The notes below the pieces were generated by a model. That model had not been told where the DNA came from and searched no databases. It worked only from the letters and a program-made list of their open reading frames with translations. From an uncultured Algibacter sp. (lineage in GTDB: Bacteria > Bacteroidota > Bacteroidia > Flavobacteriales > Flavobacteriaceae), in NCBI GenBank assembly GCA_947502405.1, contig CANMZT010000022.1:1-42649 (forward strand): DNA of 42,649 nt. Reading direction: 5' to 3'. Numbering within the stretch: position 1 is the stretch's first letter; each line of letters begins with the position of its first letter. This document shows positions 32,996-41,685 of this stretch, piece by piece. The translations under genes were made by a program, and so were the position numbers.

Positions 32996-33298
32996 TTATT
33001 TCAATCGTTTTTTTATATCCATTCTTTGATTAAGTATTCTAACGATTTCTACAATATCATCCTCAACTTTTCGGTAGAATATTAAGTGCGATTTAATTTT
33101 TGCTACACGATAATTTTTTCGGGTGTCTTCTACAGATTTTCCATTCATGTAATTATCAGAAATAAACTCAATTTCTTCAATTATCAAATTGTAATATCTA
33201 TCTGCTTGCTTTTTTGACCATTTATCAAAGGTATAAATCCAAATATCATTTAAATCATCAATAGCTTGTTTGCTAATTCGATATTTGTTTTTACTCAT
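32996..33298 (-). CDS. parE: ParE/RelE-type toxin
   Basis: 100 aa, ParE-like toxin of a type II toxin-antitoxin pair. Typical pattern: MSKNKYRISKQAIDDLNDIWIYTFDKWSKKQADRYYNLI, then GKSVEDTRKNYRVAKIKSHLIFYR and a final IVEIVRILNQRMD strand. ParE proteins usually poison DNA gyrase; RelE relatives cut mRNA, and the KSHLIFYR form favours ParE. The start overlaps the antitoxin stop by 4 bp, the standard antitoxin-first order. Confidence 0.9.
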   Translation of the reverse strand: MSKNKYRISKQAIDDLNDIWIYTFDKWSKKQADRYYNLIIEEIEFISDNYMNGKSVEDTRKNYRVAKIKSHLIFYRKVEDDIVEIVRILNQRMDIKKRLK

Positions 33299-33537
33299 GA
33301 ATGTTGGCGATGTAATTCAGCTAGGTTTTGTTTTGAGTCAAAATTGTCAACAAATCCACTTTGTTCGCCAACTTCTAGAGCTTTAATTAATTCTTTTTCT
33401 TTTTTTTCTTCTCGTTCTAACAATCGTAATGCAGAACGTATAACTTCGCTAACAGAACCATATCTACCAGACTTGACTTCTTTTTTGATAAAATCTTCAA
33501 AATGATTTCCGAGCGATATTGATGTGTTTTTTCCCAT
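33295..33537 (-). CDS. parD: ParD-type antitoxin
   Basis: 80 aa. The N-terminal ribbon-helix-helix NTSISLGNHFEDFIKKEVKSGRYGSVSEVIRSALRLLE is the classic ParD DNA-binding fold; the C-terminal acidic tail (KALEVGEQSGFVDNFDSKQNLAELHRQ) wraps the toxin. It should repress its own promoter, where a fitting operator is visible (33562-33585). Confidence 0.92.
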   Translation of the reverse strand: MGKNTSISLGNHFEDFIKKEVKSGRYGSVSEVIRSALRLLEREEKKEKELIKALEVGEQSGFVDNFDSKQNLAELHRQHS

Positions 33538-33554
33538 TTCAAATGTAATTTACT

Positions 33555-33585
33555 CAAATATACCAAATCTTGGTAACGCAACCAA
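33555..33585 (-). promoter_or_regulatory. parDE promoter with embedded operator
   Basis: Minus strand: TTG (33585-33583), 20 bases, TATATTTG (33562-33555), an exact consensus. The spacer is filled by alternating half-sites ACCAA (33562-33566), TTGGT (33570-33574) and ACCAA (33581-33585), giving two overlapping inverted repeats between the boxes, as expected for ParD autoregulation. Confidence 0.7.
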
Positions 33586-33676
33586 ATTGCAAGTGCGAGT
33601 TAAAAATCATTTTAGAAAACTTACCAAGTTAGATAAACCAACCCATAGTTTTTAAGACAGACTTTAGCAGATTTGC

Positions 33677-33834
33677 CCGCGTTAGGGATAGAAACGGCAT
33701 CCTTTTTTAAAACCTTAAGGAAAATGACTTTCTTGGAAACTTTAATTTGAGAGATTGTTACGGTCGTTCCTCCCTCACAATGACGTTTTTAAAAAGATAT
33801 AGTGGATAGCCCGACCCCTTGGGGTAACGCCCAA
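33677..33834 (-). repeat. Dispersed repeat family A with nested family B, copy 7
   Basis: GCGTTAGGGATAGAAACGGC (33679-33698) to TAGCCCGACCCC...GGGTAACGCCCAAATG (33807-33836), with family B unit AGATTGTTACGGTCGTTCC...ACAATGACG (33752-33785) in the middle. The best preserved nested copy. Confidence 0.85.
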
Positions 33835-33896
33835 ATGATTCAGTTTGCAGTAGCGGTTTGCCATAAATACTTTGTGTCTTAGCGACTTTGCGCGAC

Positions 33897-33934
33897 AAAA
33901 AAAAGCAACAACCTTATTAAAGATTATTGCTTTT
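33897..33934 (-). terminator. Terminator of dnaN
   Basis: Minus strand: AAAAGCAA (33934-33927) pairs with TTGCTTTT (33908-33901), the loop may fold further, and a run of eight T follows (33904-33897). Confidence 0.7.
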
Positions 33935-33983
33935 GTATGATGAGATTCCTACCGATAAGTATCGGGCTTCACAGGAATGTGTT

Positions 33984-35102
33984 TTAGTTATTTAACATTA
34001 CTGGCATAACGAGCATGGTTACTTGTTCGCCATCGTCTAAACCATCTACGGGTGTTAAAATACCTGCTCTGTTGGGCATGCTCATTTCTAACTGTACATC
34101 ATTTGCATTTAAGTTATTTAACATCTCCGTTAAAAAACGCGAGTTGAAACCTATTTGCATATCGTCGCCTTGATAATCGCATGTTAAACGCTCTTCAGCT
34201 TTGTTACTGTAATCGATATCTTCTGCTGAAATATTTAATTCTGCGCCTGCAATTTTTAAACGTATTTGGTGTGTGGTTTTGTTAGAGAAAATACTAACAC
34301 GACGCACAGAGTTTAAAAATTGGTTGCGGTCTATTACTAATTTATTTGGGTTTTCTTTTGGGATAACGGCTTCGTAATTCGGGTATTTACCATCAATTAA
34401 ACGACATATAAGTACCGAATTTTCAAAGGTGAATTTGGCATTACTGTCGTTATACTCTATAGTCACATCATCTTCACTAGCTGCTAAAATACCTTTTAAA
34501 AGATTTAAAGGTTTTTTAGGCATAATAAATTCTGCGACTTGGTTTGCAGTAACATCTGCACGGGTGTACTTAACTAGCTTGTGGGCATCTGTAGCTACAA
34601 AGGTTAGACCTTCTGTAGAAAACTGAAAAAATACACCACTCATTACAGGGCGTAAATCATCATTTCCGGCAGCAAAAATGGTTTTGCTAATAGCAGTAGC
34701 TAACACATCACCAGTTACAACAGTTTTACTTGGGTCTTCTAAAGCTACGGCTTTTGGGAATTCTGCACCATCAGCATAAGCGAGCGCATATTTACCGTGG
34801 TTAGAGCTAATTTCAACGGTGTTATTGTCTTCAACAACAAAAGTTAAGGGTTGCTCTGGGAAGGTTTTTAAAGTATCTAGTAATAAACGTGCAGGAATAG
34901 CAACACTACCTTCGCTATCGCTTTCTACATCTAGGGTAGAAGCCATTGTGGTTTCTAAATCGCTAGCAGAAACGGTTAGCTTGCTGTTATCTAATTCAAA
35001 TAAAAAATTATCCAAAATAGGTAAGGTATTTGAGCTATTAATAACACCACCTAAAACTTGTAATTGTTTTAATAAATAAGTACTTGATACTATAAATTTC
35101 AT
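33984..35102 (-). CDS. dnaN: DNA polymerase III beta subunit (sliding clamp)
   Basis: 372 aa, three-domain ring subunit that holds the replicative polymerase on DNA. The start MKFIVSSTYLLKQLQVLGGVI and the end NRAGILTPVDGLDDGEQVTMLVMPVMLN are typical; the PVMLNN end is the usual clamp C-terminus. In this genome dnaN lies beside gldG, far from dnaA, an arrangement seen in flavobacteria. Confidence 0.97.
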   Translation of the reverse strand: MKFIVSSTYLLKQLQVLGGVINSSNTLPILDNFLFELDNSKLTVSASDLETTMASTLDVESDSEGSVAIPARLLLDTLKTFPEQPLTFVVEDNNTVEISSNHGKYALAYADGAEFPKAVALEDPSKTVVTGDVLATAISKTIFAAGNDDLRPVMSGVFFQFSTEGLTFVATDAHKLVKYTRADVTANQVAEFIMPKKPLNLLKGILAASEDDVTIEYNDSNAKFTFENSVLICRLIDGKYPNYEAVIPKENPNKLVIDRNQFLNSVRRVSIFSNKTTHQIRLKIAGAELNISAEDIDYSNKAEERLTCDYQGDDMQIGFNSRFLTEMLNNLNANDVQLEMSMPNRAGILTPVDGLDDGEQVTMLVMPVMLNN

Positions 35103-35141
35103 ATGTAAAATATGCGTTTAGTTTTCAAAAATCGCTTCTTA

Positions 35142-35149
35142 CAAATATA
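35142..35149 (-). promoter_or_regulatory. -7 box (TATATTTG) before dnaN
   Basis: Exact TAnnTTTG on the minus strand, 39 bases before the start codon, in the 86-bp gap between gldG and dnaN, so dnaN can be transcribed on its own. Confidence 0.5.
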
Positions 35150-35188
35150 TTCCAAACGGTCTATATTTGGAAACAAACTTATTAACAT

Positions 35189-36856
35189 TTAAGATGCGTA
35201 TTTTTTCTTTCTGAGGTAGTTGAAAGCAAAACCAAAGCCTGCAAGTAATACGAGTGGTAATAAGATGTTTATAAGTTGCCACTTGGTTTTTTCTGAGGCT
35301 ATTTTTTGCTGATTTAAGAAGGCTACAGCTATTTCTTTTGATCGAATGTTTATAAGTCCGTTATCGTCCAATAAATAATTAACGGCATTGAGTAAAAATT
35401 CTTTGTTGCCATAGGTTTGTCCTGTCCATCTATCAAAACCAAGTTCTTGTGGTTTGTTTCTAATAAAGTCGTTTTTAATCACATCGCCATCGGCAATTAC
35501 AATCATTTTTGTAGGCACACTTTTATTGACGCTTTTTGATATATTTAAAGGTTTTACACGATTTTCGTAAACCGAATTAAATTCGCCTTCTAACAAGACA
35601 GCTAGTGTTTGATTGCCTTTATTAAAAGTTTGTGGATTTTGCTCTTTGGTGACTAGCTCTAAACTGACTTCGCGTGGTGTGCCTTCCAATTTGGTAAGTG
35701 GCGCTGTTTCTAAAAGTATGGTTTTATTGATGTTGTTTTTAAGTGTGTCTATTTGGTTAGCAAAATCAAAACGTACCAAATTCAAATTATTAACAATAGG
35801 ATGGTTGCTACTAGAACCTGCTAATGGCGAATAGGGCCATTTTAAATGCTGAAATTGCGACTGACTACCTTCTCCCATCGCCAAAGTAATTGGCGCAGAG
35901 TAAAGCGTGCTTACCATGTAAGGATTAATACGAACACCGTATTTAAAAAAGAAATCGGTTAAATTTAAATCTCTAGACACCGCATAGTTTGTTCCTGAAG
36001 CATTGTATAAACTATCTTTTTCCATTGCTACCGCGTCAACTAACCAGAGACTTTTTCCACCATTCATGGTAAATTGGTCTAAGACTAATTTCTCTGCTTC
36101 TGAAAACGCTTCTGTAGGTTTTGCGGAAATAATTAAATCGTAATCCTGAATCGCTTTTAATGTTTGTTGCGGATTTGAAGCCACACTATCCAAGGTAAAA
36201 GGTGCGATGTAATAGTATGCTTTTAAGGTTTTTGCAAAGTCTACTAAATATTTGTCTTCTAACTGTTTGTTGCCTTTTAAAATGGCAATTTTTGCACGTT
36301 TGGGTTTGGTAAGTTTACTAAAGCCATCAGCAAATGCATATTCTAAATGCTGAACAGAATTGCTAACTAATTCTTGTTGTGATGCGCCAATTTTATTCTT
36401 AACCAAAGGAATAATTACCGTTTGTGCATTATAACTTGCCAATGCCCAAGGGAAAATAACCGCTTGAGAGGATTTACCCTTTTCTTGAACGCTAAGTTGC
36501 ATGGGGGTTAATCCGCGTTGGGTGAGTTGTTGGATATTACGCTCGCGCGTGGTTTCATCTTCTAACGGATTTATAAAATTGAAAACTATGTTGTTATTTA
36601 CCGCTGCAAATTCTTCTAATAATTGTTTGGTTTCATTTTGAAGTCTACGGAATTCCGAAGGGAAATCTTCACCTTCTAAAAACACATCAACTACTATTGG
36701 GGAGTTTACATCTTTTACAATGTCTTTAGCAGATGTGTTTAAGGTGTAACGATTATCTGAAGTTAAATCGAAACGCTTGTAAACCTTACTGCTAATAAAG
36801 TTTATTGCAATTAAAGCAATAACAAGGATTAATATGTGTTTTAAATACTTAGTCAA
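35189..36856 (-). CDS. gldG: Gliding motility ABC transporter subunit GldG
   Basis: 555 aa. An N-terminal membrane anchor (7-24) precedes a large periplasmic substrate-binding-like part; LTSDNRYTLNTSAKDIVKDVNSPIVVDVFLEGEDFPSEF at the start and SLWLVDAVAMEKDSL in the middle are typical. A second helix near 525-545 returns the C-terminus to the cytoplasm (RKKKYAS). With GldF and GldA it forms an ABC transporter needed for gliding in flavobacteria; gldA is not in this window. Confidence 0.93.
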   Translation of the reverse strand: MTKYLKHILILVIALIAINFISSKVYKRFDLTSDNRYTLNTSAKDIVKDVNSPIVVDVFLEGEDFPSEFRRLQNETKQLLEEFAAVNNNIVFNFINPLEDETTRERNIQQLTQRGLTPMQLSVQEKGKSSQAVIFPWALASYNAQTVIIPLVKNKIGASQQELVSNSVQHLEYAFADGFSKLTKPKRAKIAILKGNKQLEDKYLVDFAKTLKAYYYIAPFTLDSVASNPQQTLKAIQDYDLIISAKPTEAFSEAEKLVLDQFTMNGGKSLWLVDAVAMEKDSLYNASGTNYAVSRDLNLTDFFFKYGVRINPYMVSTLYSAPITLAMGEGSQSQFQHLKWPYSPLAGSSSNHPIVNNLNLVRFDFANQIDTLKNNINKTILLETAPLTKLEGTPREVSLELVTKEQNPQTFNKGNQTLAVLLEGEFNSVYENRVKPLNISKSVNKSVPTKMIVIADGDVIKNDFIRNKPQELGFDRWTGQTYGNKEFLLNAVNYLLDDNGLINIRSKEIAVAFLNQQKIASEKTKWQLINILLPLVLLAGFGFAFNYLRKKKYAS

Positions 36857-37334
36857 AATCTTTTTTTAATTGATAGGGTCTTACTGCCTTAACAGTTTTA
36901 TTTATAAATTGAAGTTCTAAACATTCTTGCATATCATTAAATGCACCAGGTTTAAAACCTAAATTGTAATTCCATTTTTGTTCCGAATTGGCTTTTAAAG
37001 TGTCGTCCCATCCAAACCATTCTGATTTTCCTAAAAGGGTTTCAATATCAGTTTTAGTTTTACCAATTAGCATGCTATCAGTAAGTATCTGATTTGCCAT
37101 TTCGTAACGTAATTGTGGTTTTGCTTCCCAAGCTTCAGCATCAAAATACTTTTCATGATGGTAACTGCTAAATATATTAAGCATTGGGTAAAATAAATAA
37201 AAATACACAATAGGCGTTAATACCAAGCTTACTAAAAACGTTAACCATTTGCGTTTATCAATGGTGTTTACAAATAGCCATACGAGTATAAAAACAACCA
37301 CTAGAAAAATGATAAATAAAGGTGTTATAATCAT
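36849..37334 (-). CDS. Small membrane protein with BamE-like domain between gldF and gldG
   Basis: 161 aa. Two membrane helices (3-23, 29-50) and a soluble C-terminal domain from about 85: MLIGKTKTDIETLLGKSEW, WNYNLGF, ECLELQFINKTVKAVRP. This fits the SmpA/OmlA (BamE-like) pattern: a Gly before a helix, then LLG, then strands ending in a V..V motif. It starts 1 base before the gldF stop boundary and overlaps gldG by 8 bp, so it is translationally coupled inside the gld operon. Its role in gliding is not known to me. Confidence 0.8.
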   Translation of the reverse strand: MIITPLFIIFLVVVFILVWLFVNTIDKRKWLTFLVSLVLTPIVYFYLFYPMLNIFSSYHHEKYFDAEAWEAKPQLRYEMANQILTDSMLIGKTKTDIETLLGKSEWFGWDDTLKANSEQKWNYNLGFKPGAFNDMQECLELQFINKTVKAVRPYQLKKDFD

Positions 37335-38051
37335 TTATTTCGCTTTGTTAATATTTAGTTTGGTTAGCATTAAAAAAAACAGCGTTACACTTAAAAAGTA
37401 GATGATATCTCGGGTATCTAAAACACCACGACTCATGCTTTTAAAATGTGTGTTCATGCTTAATTGTTCTATAAAATAACTTGAGGTAAACTCCGCAATA
37501 CCTTCAAAACCAATATAAAAGACAAAACAAATAAAAACAGCAGCTATAAACGCCACAATCTGATTATCTGATAATGTTGAGGCGAAAATGCCAATAGCGG
37601 TATAAGCTGCCACGAGAAACAATAAACCAAAATAAGAGCCCCAAATACTTCCCATATCTAGATTACCAACAGGGTTTCCTAATTGATAAACGGTGTATAC
37701 GTAAAGCAATGTTGGAACTAGAGCAATCAATATTAAAATGAGCGCTCCAAAATATTTTCCTAAAACAATATTAAAATGGGAGATGGGTTTTGTTAAAAGC
37801 AACTCTAAAGTGCCTTGTTTTTTCTCATCTGAAAAGCTTCGCATCGTTACCGCAGGAATCAAGAAAATTAAAATCCAAGGTGCTAATAAAAAGAATGAGG
37901 ATAAATCTGCAAATCCGTAATCTAAAATATTGAATTCGCCTTTAAATAGCCAAAGGAATAAGCCGTTTAAAACTAAAAAAATAGCAATAACCAAATACCC
38001 AATTGGTGATGCAAAAAACGAGTTTATTTCTTTTTTTAAAATTGCTAGCAT
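37335..38051 (-). CDS. gldF: Gliding motility ABC transporter permease GldF
   Basis: 238 aa ABC-2 type permease with six helices (first about 15-38). Typical blocks: LKKEINSFFASPIGYLVI at the start, RSFSDEKKQGTLELLLTKPISHFNIVLGKYFGAL in the cytoplasmic coupling loop. First gene of the gldF-x-gldG operon; a family B repeat lies upstream. Confidence 0.93.
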   Translation of the reverse strand: MLAILKKEINSFFASPIGYLVIAIFLVLNGLFLWLFKGEFNILDYGFADLSSFFLLAPWILIFLIPAVTMRSFSDEKKQGTLELLLTKPISHFNIVLGKYFGALILILIALVPTLLYVYTVYQLGNPVGNLDMGSIWGSYFGLLFLVAAYTAIGIFASTLSDNQIVAFIAAVFICFVFYIGFEGIAEFTSSYFIEQLSMNTHFKSMSRGVLDTRDIIYFLSVTLFFLMLTKLNINKAK

Positions 38052-38070
38052 TTATTTTTTTTGATATGTA

Positions 38071-38125
38071 CGTCATTACGAGGAGGTAACGACGTGGTAA
38101 TCTGTTTATTTGTTTTGCAATGACG
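38071..38125. repeat. Family B repeat, inverted pair
   Basis: CGTCATTACGAGGAGGTAAC...GTGGTAATCTG (38071-38104) followed by an inverted partial copy ending CAATGACG (38118-38125). Sits between gldF and the ABM gene. Confidence 0.75.
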
Positions 38126-38134
38126 GTTCATTTG

Positions 38135-38431
38135 TTACTCTAACGTTTCCAACTTATCAACACTCCAAGCTTCAGGTCTAATGCTAAAAAGTGGTTTTAC
38201 TTTACTCCAAACGGTATTAAATAACTCCGATTTTCTATAATTTTCTAGAGCTTCTTCAGATTCCCAATGGCTGTAAGTAAAAAAAACACTAGGGTCATTT
38301 TTATCTCTGTATAATTCTAAAAAAGTACAACCTTCAAAAGCTCTAATTCTAGTTTTAGTATTGTCAAAATTATCAAGAAATACCTCTACATTTTGTTTAT
38401 AGAACCCCATTTTTACTATTCTTACTAGCAT
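38135..38431 (-). CDS. ABM-domain (antibiotic biosynthesis monooxygenase-like) protein
   Basis: 98 aa. Ferredoxin-like alpha+beta fold with the ABM motif pattern: MLVRIVKMGFYKQNVEVFLDNF, CTFLELYRDKNDPSVFFTYSHWESEEALENYRKSELF. Members are small dimeric monooxygenases or binding proteins; YgiN-like quinol monooxygenase is the nearest characterised type. Reaction unknown. It lies 14 bp after the SAM hydroxide adenosyltransferase gene, same strand. Confidence 0.85.
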   Translation of the reverse strand: MLVRIVKMGFYKQNVEVFLDNFDNTKTRIRAFEGCTFLELYRDKNDPSVFFTYSHWESEEALENYRKSELFNTVWSKVKPLFSIRPEAWSVDKLETLE

Positions 38432-38445
38432 AAATAATTTTTAAA

Positions 38446-39339
38446 TTAGTAGTCCGCAGCTTTAGTTATACTTTGCGGAATTTCAATACCTTCAGGTGCA
38501 ATTGGTTTTGTAATAAAACTAATACTTACAGCATCCATTAACCCTAAACCTAAAAGCGTAGATGCGCTTCCAACGGTATCGCTATTACTTTTGTAAACAG
38601 CAATTTCTAAAAAATCTCCAGAATTAAAAACCACAAGTTTTCTCCCTTCATCATTTCGTTTGTTTTCTGGAATTTCAAAGTTTACAATATCACTATATTT
38701 ATTTAATATCTTTTTAAAAGTGTAATTACGAGCCGAAATTTCAAAATCGCGTCCTTTTTGTATGGTTTCAAAAAAGCTACGTTTAATATTGGTAACCACA
38801 TTACCATAATTATCAATGTAAATAACGCTACCTATAATTTGTGTTTTATCATCATTAACATAAGGTACAATATTTTTAATAGGTTTTATCTCAGAAATGG
38901 TTTTACCAATAACCTCTAAAGTACCACCACGAGCTATATGGCAGGCAACCTTTACAAACACATCTAAAACAGGAAAACTGGTTTGAATTTTATCATGGAT
39001 ATTGATTTCAACAATTTTCTCTGGCGCAATTTCAGAGCATATCATACTCATAATACCATTATTAGCACAAACAAAGTAATGCTCGTCTAATTTAATGGCA
39101 ATATGTTTATTCTCTGGATTGATTTCAGAGTCAATACCTATGATATGGATTGTGCCTTTAGGAAAACTATTATATGCATTTTGAATAATGTAAGCCGCTT
39201 CAGGAATATTAAAAGGCGAAACCGAGTGTGAGATATCAACAATTTTAACATAGGGTAGTTCACTATAAATAGCACCTTTTGTCGCGCCAGCAAAGTGATC
39301 TTTTTCCCCAAAATCAGTTGTTAAAGTTATAATTGCCAT
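38446..39339 (-). CDS. SAM hydroxide adenosyltransferase (DUF62 family)
   Basis: 297 aa. Family of S-adenosylmethionine chlorinase/fluorinase-like enzymes; the non-halogenating majority convert SAM and hydroxide to adenosine and methionine. Start MAIITLTTDFGEKDHFAGATKG is the family signature. Second block YIIQNAYNSFPKGTIHIIGID and the NNGIMS loop (substrate site) follow, then the C-terminal beta domain with IYIDNYGNVVTNI. I chose the ATG at 39339; the TTG two codons earlier is less likely. Divergent from phoH. Confidence 0.9.
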   Translation of the reverse strand: MAIITLTTDFGEKDHFAGATKGAIYSELPYVKIVDISHSVSPFNIPEAAYIIQNAYNSFPKGTIHIIGIDSEINPENKHIAIKLDEHYFVCANNGIMSMICSEIAPEKIVEINIHDKIQTSFPVLDVFVKVACHIARGGTLEVIGKTISEIKPIKNIVPYVNDDKTQIIGSVIYIDNYGNVVTNIKRSFFETIQKGRDFEISARNYTFKKILNKYSDIVNFEIPENKRNDEGRKLVVFNSGDFLEIAVYKSNSDTVGSASTLLGLGLMDAVSISFITKPIAPEGIEIPQSITKAADY

Positions 39340-39495
39340 GGGCAAAATTGTTGATATGTTTTTAATGTTAACTCACCCAAAATTATGTATTTTTGAGTTT
39401 GAGAGATGATATACAAAACTAATAAATCATTTTATCTAAGTAAACATTATTTCAATATATTATACTTGTAAATCTTTAAAACCTATAACACGCTT

Positions 39496-40449
39496 TTGAA
39501 CGAAATTATTATTGAACTTGAAGAAATAACTCCAAAAGAATTTTTTGGAGCTCAAAATGCAAACATAGAACTTCTTAAAAAGTACTTTCCTAAATTAAAA
39601 ATTGTAGCACGCGGAAACAAAATTAAAGCCTTTGGTGATGAGGAATTATTAGAGGAATTTGATAGACGTATTACCATGCTATTAAAACATTTTGGGAAGT
39701 ATAATAAGCTTGATGAAAACACCATAGAACGTGTGCTTACAAGCCAAAGTAGCGATGATTATACAACCTCTAAAGCTAGTGGAGAGACTATAGTACACGG
39801 TGTAGGTGGTAAATTGATTAAAGCACAAACGGCTAATCAACGCAGACTTGTGGATAGCATGCACAAAAACGATATGGTATTTGCTATAGGTCCAGCAGGT
39901 ACAGGAAAAACGTATACAGGTGTTGCCTTGGCAGTTCAAGCCTTAAAAAATAAAGAAGTCAAGCGTATTATTTTAACGCGCCCCGCTGTAGAAGCTGGTG
40001 AAAATTTAGGGTTTTTACCGGGCGATTTACAAGAAAAACTAGATCCTTATATGCAACCACTTTACGATGCATTGCGAGATATGATAGCACCAGAAAAATT
40101 GGCCAGTTACATAGAAAAGGGTACCATACAAATAGCACCATTAGCCTTTATGCGTGGTAGAACTCTAGACAATGCTTTTGTAATTTTAGACGAAGCACAA
40201 AACACCACCCATGCGCAAATGAAAATGTTTTTAACCCGTATGGGTAAGCATGCAAAGTTCCTATTAACAGGCGATCCTGGGCAAATAGATTTACCACGTC
40301 GTACCATTTCGGGTTTAAAAGAAGCTTTATTGATATTAAAAAATGTAGACGGTGTAGGCATTATATTTTTAGACGATAAAGATGTAATTCGTCATAAACT
40401 TGTAAAGAAAGTTATAGAAGCTTACAAAAGTATAGAAAATAGAGACTAA
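39496..40449 (+). CDS. phoH: PhoH family P-loop ATPase
   Basis: 317 aa. An N-terminal KH-like domain (1-75) precedes the helicase-like PhoH ATPase. Walker A GPAGTGKT (132-139), the TRPAVEAGENLGFLPGDLQEKLDPY block and Walker B FVILDEAQNTT are complete. Likely RNA-linked ATPase of the YbeZ type. The start is TTG at 39496; no ATG is nearby and the family begins with this MNE-IIIEL strand. Confidence 0.94.
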   Translation: MNEIIIELEEITPKEFFGAQNANIELLKKYFPKLKIVARGNKIKAFGDEELLEEFDRRITMLLKHFGKYNKLDENTIERVLTSQSSDDYTTSKASGETIVHGVGGKLIKAQTANQRRLVDSMHKNDMVFAIGPAGTGKTYTGVALAVQALKNKEVKRIILTRPAVEAGENLGFLPGDLQEKLDPYMQPLYDALRDMIAPEKLASYIEKGTIQIAPLAFMRGRTLDNAFVILDEAQNTTHAQMKMFLTRMGKHAKFLLTGDPGQIDLPRRTISGLKEALLILKNVDGVGIIFLDDKDVIRHKLVKKVIEAYKSIENRD

Positions 40450-40477
40450 TGTTCTTAGAAGCTATTTCCCGCTGAAG

Positions 40478-40556
40478 CCTGTCCTGAGCGTAGACGAAGG
40501 GCTATATCTTTTTTTTGTAGAAAAAAAAGGATGCCGTTTCAATCGGGGCTAGGGTT
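40478..40556 (+). repeat. Family A variant, copy 8
   Basis: GCCTGTCCTGAGCGTAGACG then an A/T hairpin, then GGATGCCGTTTCAATCGGGG. It shares CCTGAGCG...GAAGGG with copy 5 and GCCGTTTC (GAAACGGC on the other strand) with copies 6 and 7. Confidence 0.6.
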
Positions 40557-40576
40557 TTTTAGAATAAACAACGAAC

Positions 40577-40671
40577 CGTCATTGCGAATCACATTTTTTG
40601 GTGTGATGTGGCAATCTGTTAAAAAGGAAGAGATTACCACGTCGCAAAAAAATGCTCCTCGTAATGACGAT
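40577..40671. repeat. Two family B units in inverted orientation
   Basis: CGTCATTGCGAATCACA...GTGGCAATCTG (40577-40618) and AGATTACCACGTCGC...CGTAATGACG (40632-40670) face each other. They could pair into a 95-base hairpin. The left unit has its own inner hairpin ATCACATTTTTTGGTGTGAT. Lies between phoH and purC. Confidence 0.75.
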
Positions 40672-40720
40672 AACAAATAAACGAATCAACTCATAAACGA
40701 ATAAACAGTTTTTAAAAACA

Positions 40721-41668
40721 ATGAGTAACACAATAATAGACACAAATTTCAATTTCCCAGGACAAAAGAGTTTGTATAAAGGAAAAGTTCGCGCAGTATA
40801 TAACATTAACGATGAAGAATTGGTGATGGTAGCCACCGATAGATTATCTGCATTCGATGTTGTAATGCCAAAAGGTATTCCGTATAAAGGGCAAATTTTA
40901 AACCAAATTGCCACTAAAATGATGGCAGCAACTGAAGATTTAGTTCCCAATTGGCTAACCGCAACACCAGACCCTAACGTTGCTGTTGGGTATTTATGCA
41001 AACCTTTTAAAGTAGAAATGGTAATTCGTGGCTATATGTCTGGTCATGCAGCACGCGAGTATAAAGCAGGCAAGCGTATGCTTTGTGGTGTACCAATGCC
41101 AGAAGGTATGAAAGAAAACGATAAGTTTCCAGAACCCATCATCACACCAGCTACCAAAGCAGAAATGGGCGATCATGATGAGGATATTTCCAGAGAAGAC
41201 ATACTTGCAAAAGGTATAGTTTCAGAGGAAGATTATGTGGTTTTAGAAGATTACACGCGCAAATTATTTCAGAGAGGGTCTGAGATTGCAGCTTCAAGAG
41301 GTTTAATTTTAGTAGACACTAAATACGAATTTGGTAAAACCAAAGATGGTAAGATTGTATTAATTGATGAGATTCATACACCAGATTCCTCACGTTATTT
41401 CTATGCTGAAGGCTATCAAGACCGTCAAGATAGAGGTGAAGCGCAAAAGCAATTAAGTAAAGAGTTTGTACGCCAATGGTTAATTAGTAATGGGTTTCAA
41501 GGTTTAGAAGGACAAACTGTACCACATATGAGTGATGAATATATAGAATCAGTTTCTGAACGTTATATAGAACTTTACGAAAACATTACGGGTGAAACCT
41601 TTGTTAAAGCTGATGTAAGCAATATTCAAGAGCGCATAAAGAAAAATGTTTTGGCGTATTTAAAGTAA
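40721..41668 (+). CDS. purC: Phosphoribosylaminoimidazole-succinocarboxamide synthase
   Basis: 315 aa, SAICAR synthase of purine synthesis: joins aspartate to CAIR with ATP. Blocks seen: [39 protein letters not shown] (ATP loop), [25 protein letters not shown], and [29 protein letters not shown]. The length matches the longer Bacteroidota/yeast-like type. Ends at a strong terminator. Confidence 0.96.
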   Translation: MSNTIIDTNFNFPGQKSLYKGKVRAVYNINDEELVMVATDRLSAFDVVMPKGIPYKGQILNQIATKMMAATEDLVPNWLTATPDPNVAVGYLCKPFKVEMVIRGYMSGHAAREYKAGKRMLCGVPMPEGMKENDKFPEPIITPATKAEMGDHDEDISREDILAKGIVSEEDYVVLEDYTRKLFQRGSEIAASRGLILVDTKYEFGKTKDGKIVLIDEIHTPDSSRYFYAEGYQDRQDRGEAQKQLSKEFVRQWLISNGFQGLEGQTVPHMSDEYIESVSERYIELYENITGETFVKADVSNIQERIKKNVLAYLK

Positions 41669-41685
41669 ATACTGCTATTGTATAT

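Noticed and set aside
40579-41001. 140-codon open frame opposite purC
   Set aside because: Overlaps the conserved purC start and a repeat; composition unlike real proteins here.
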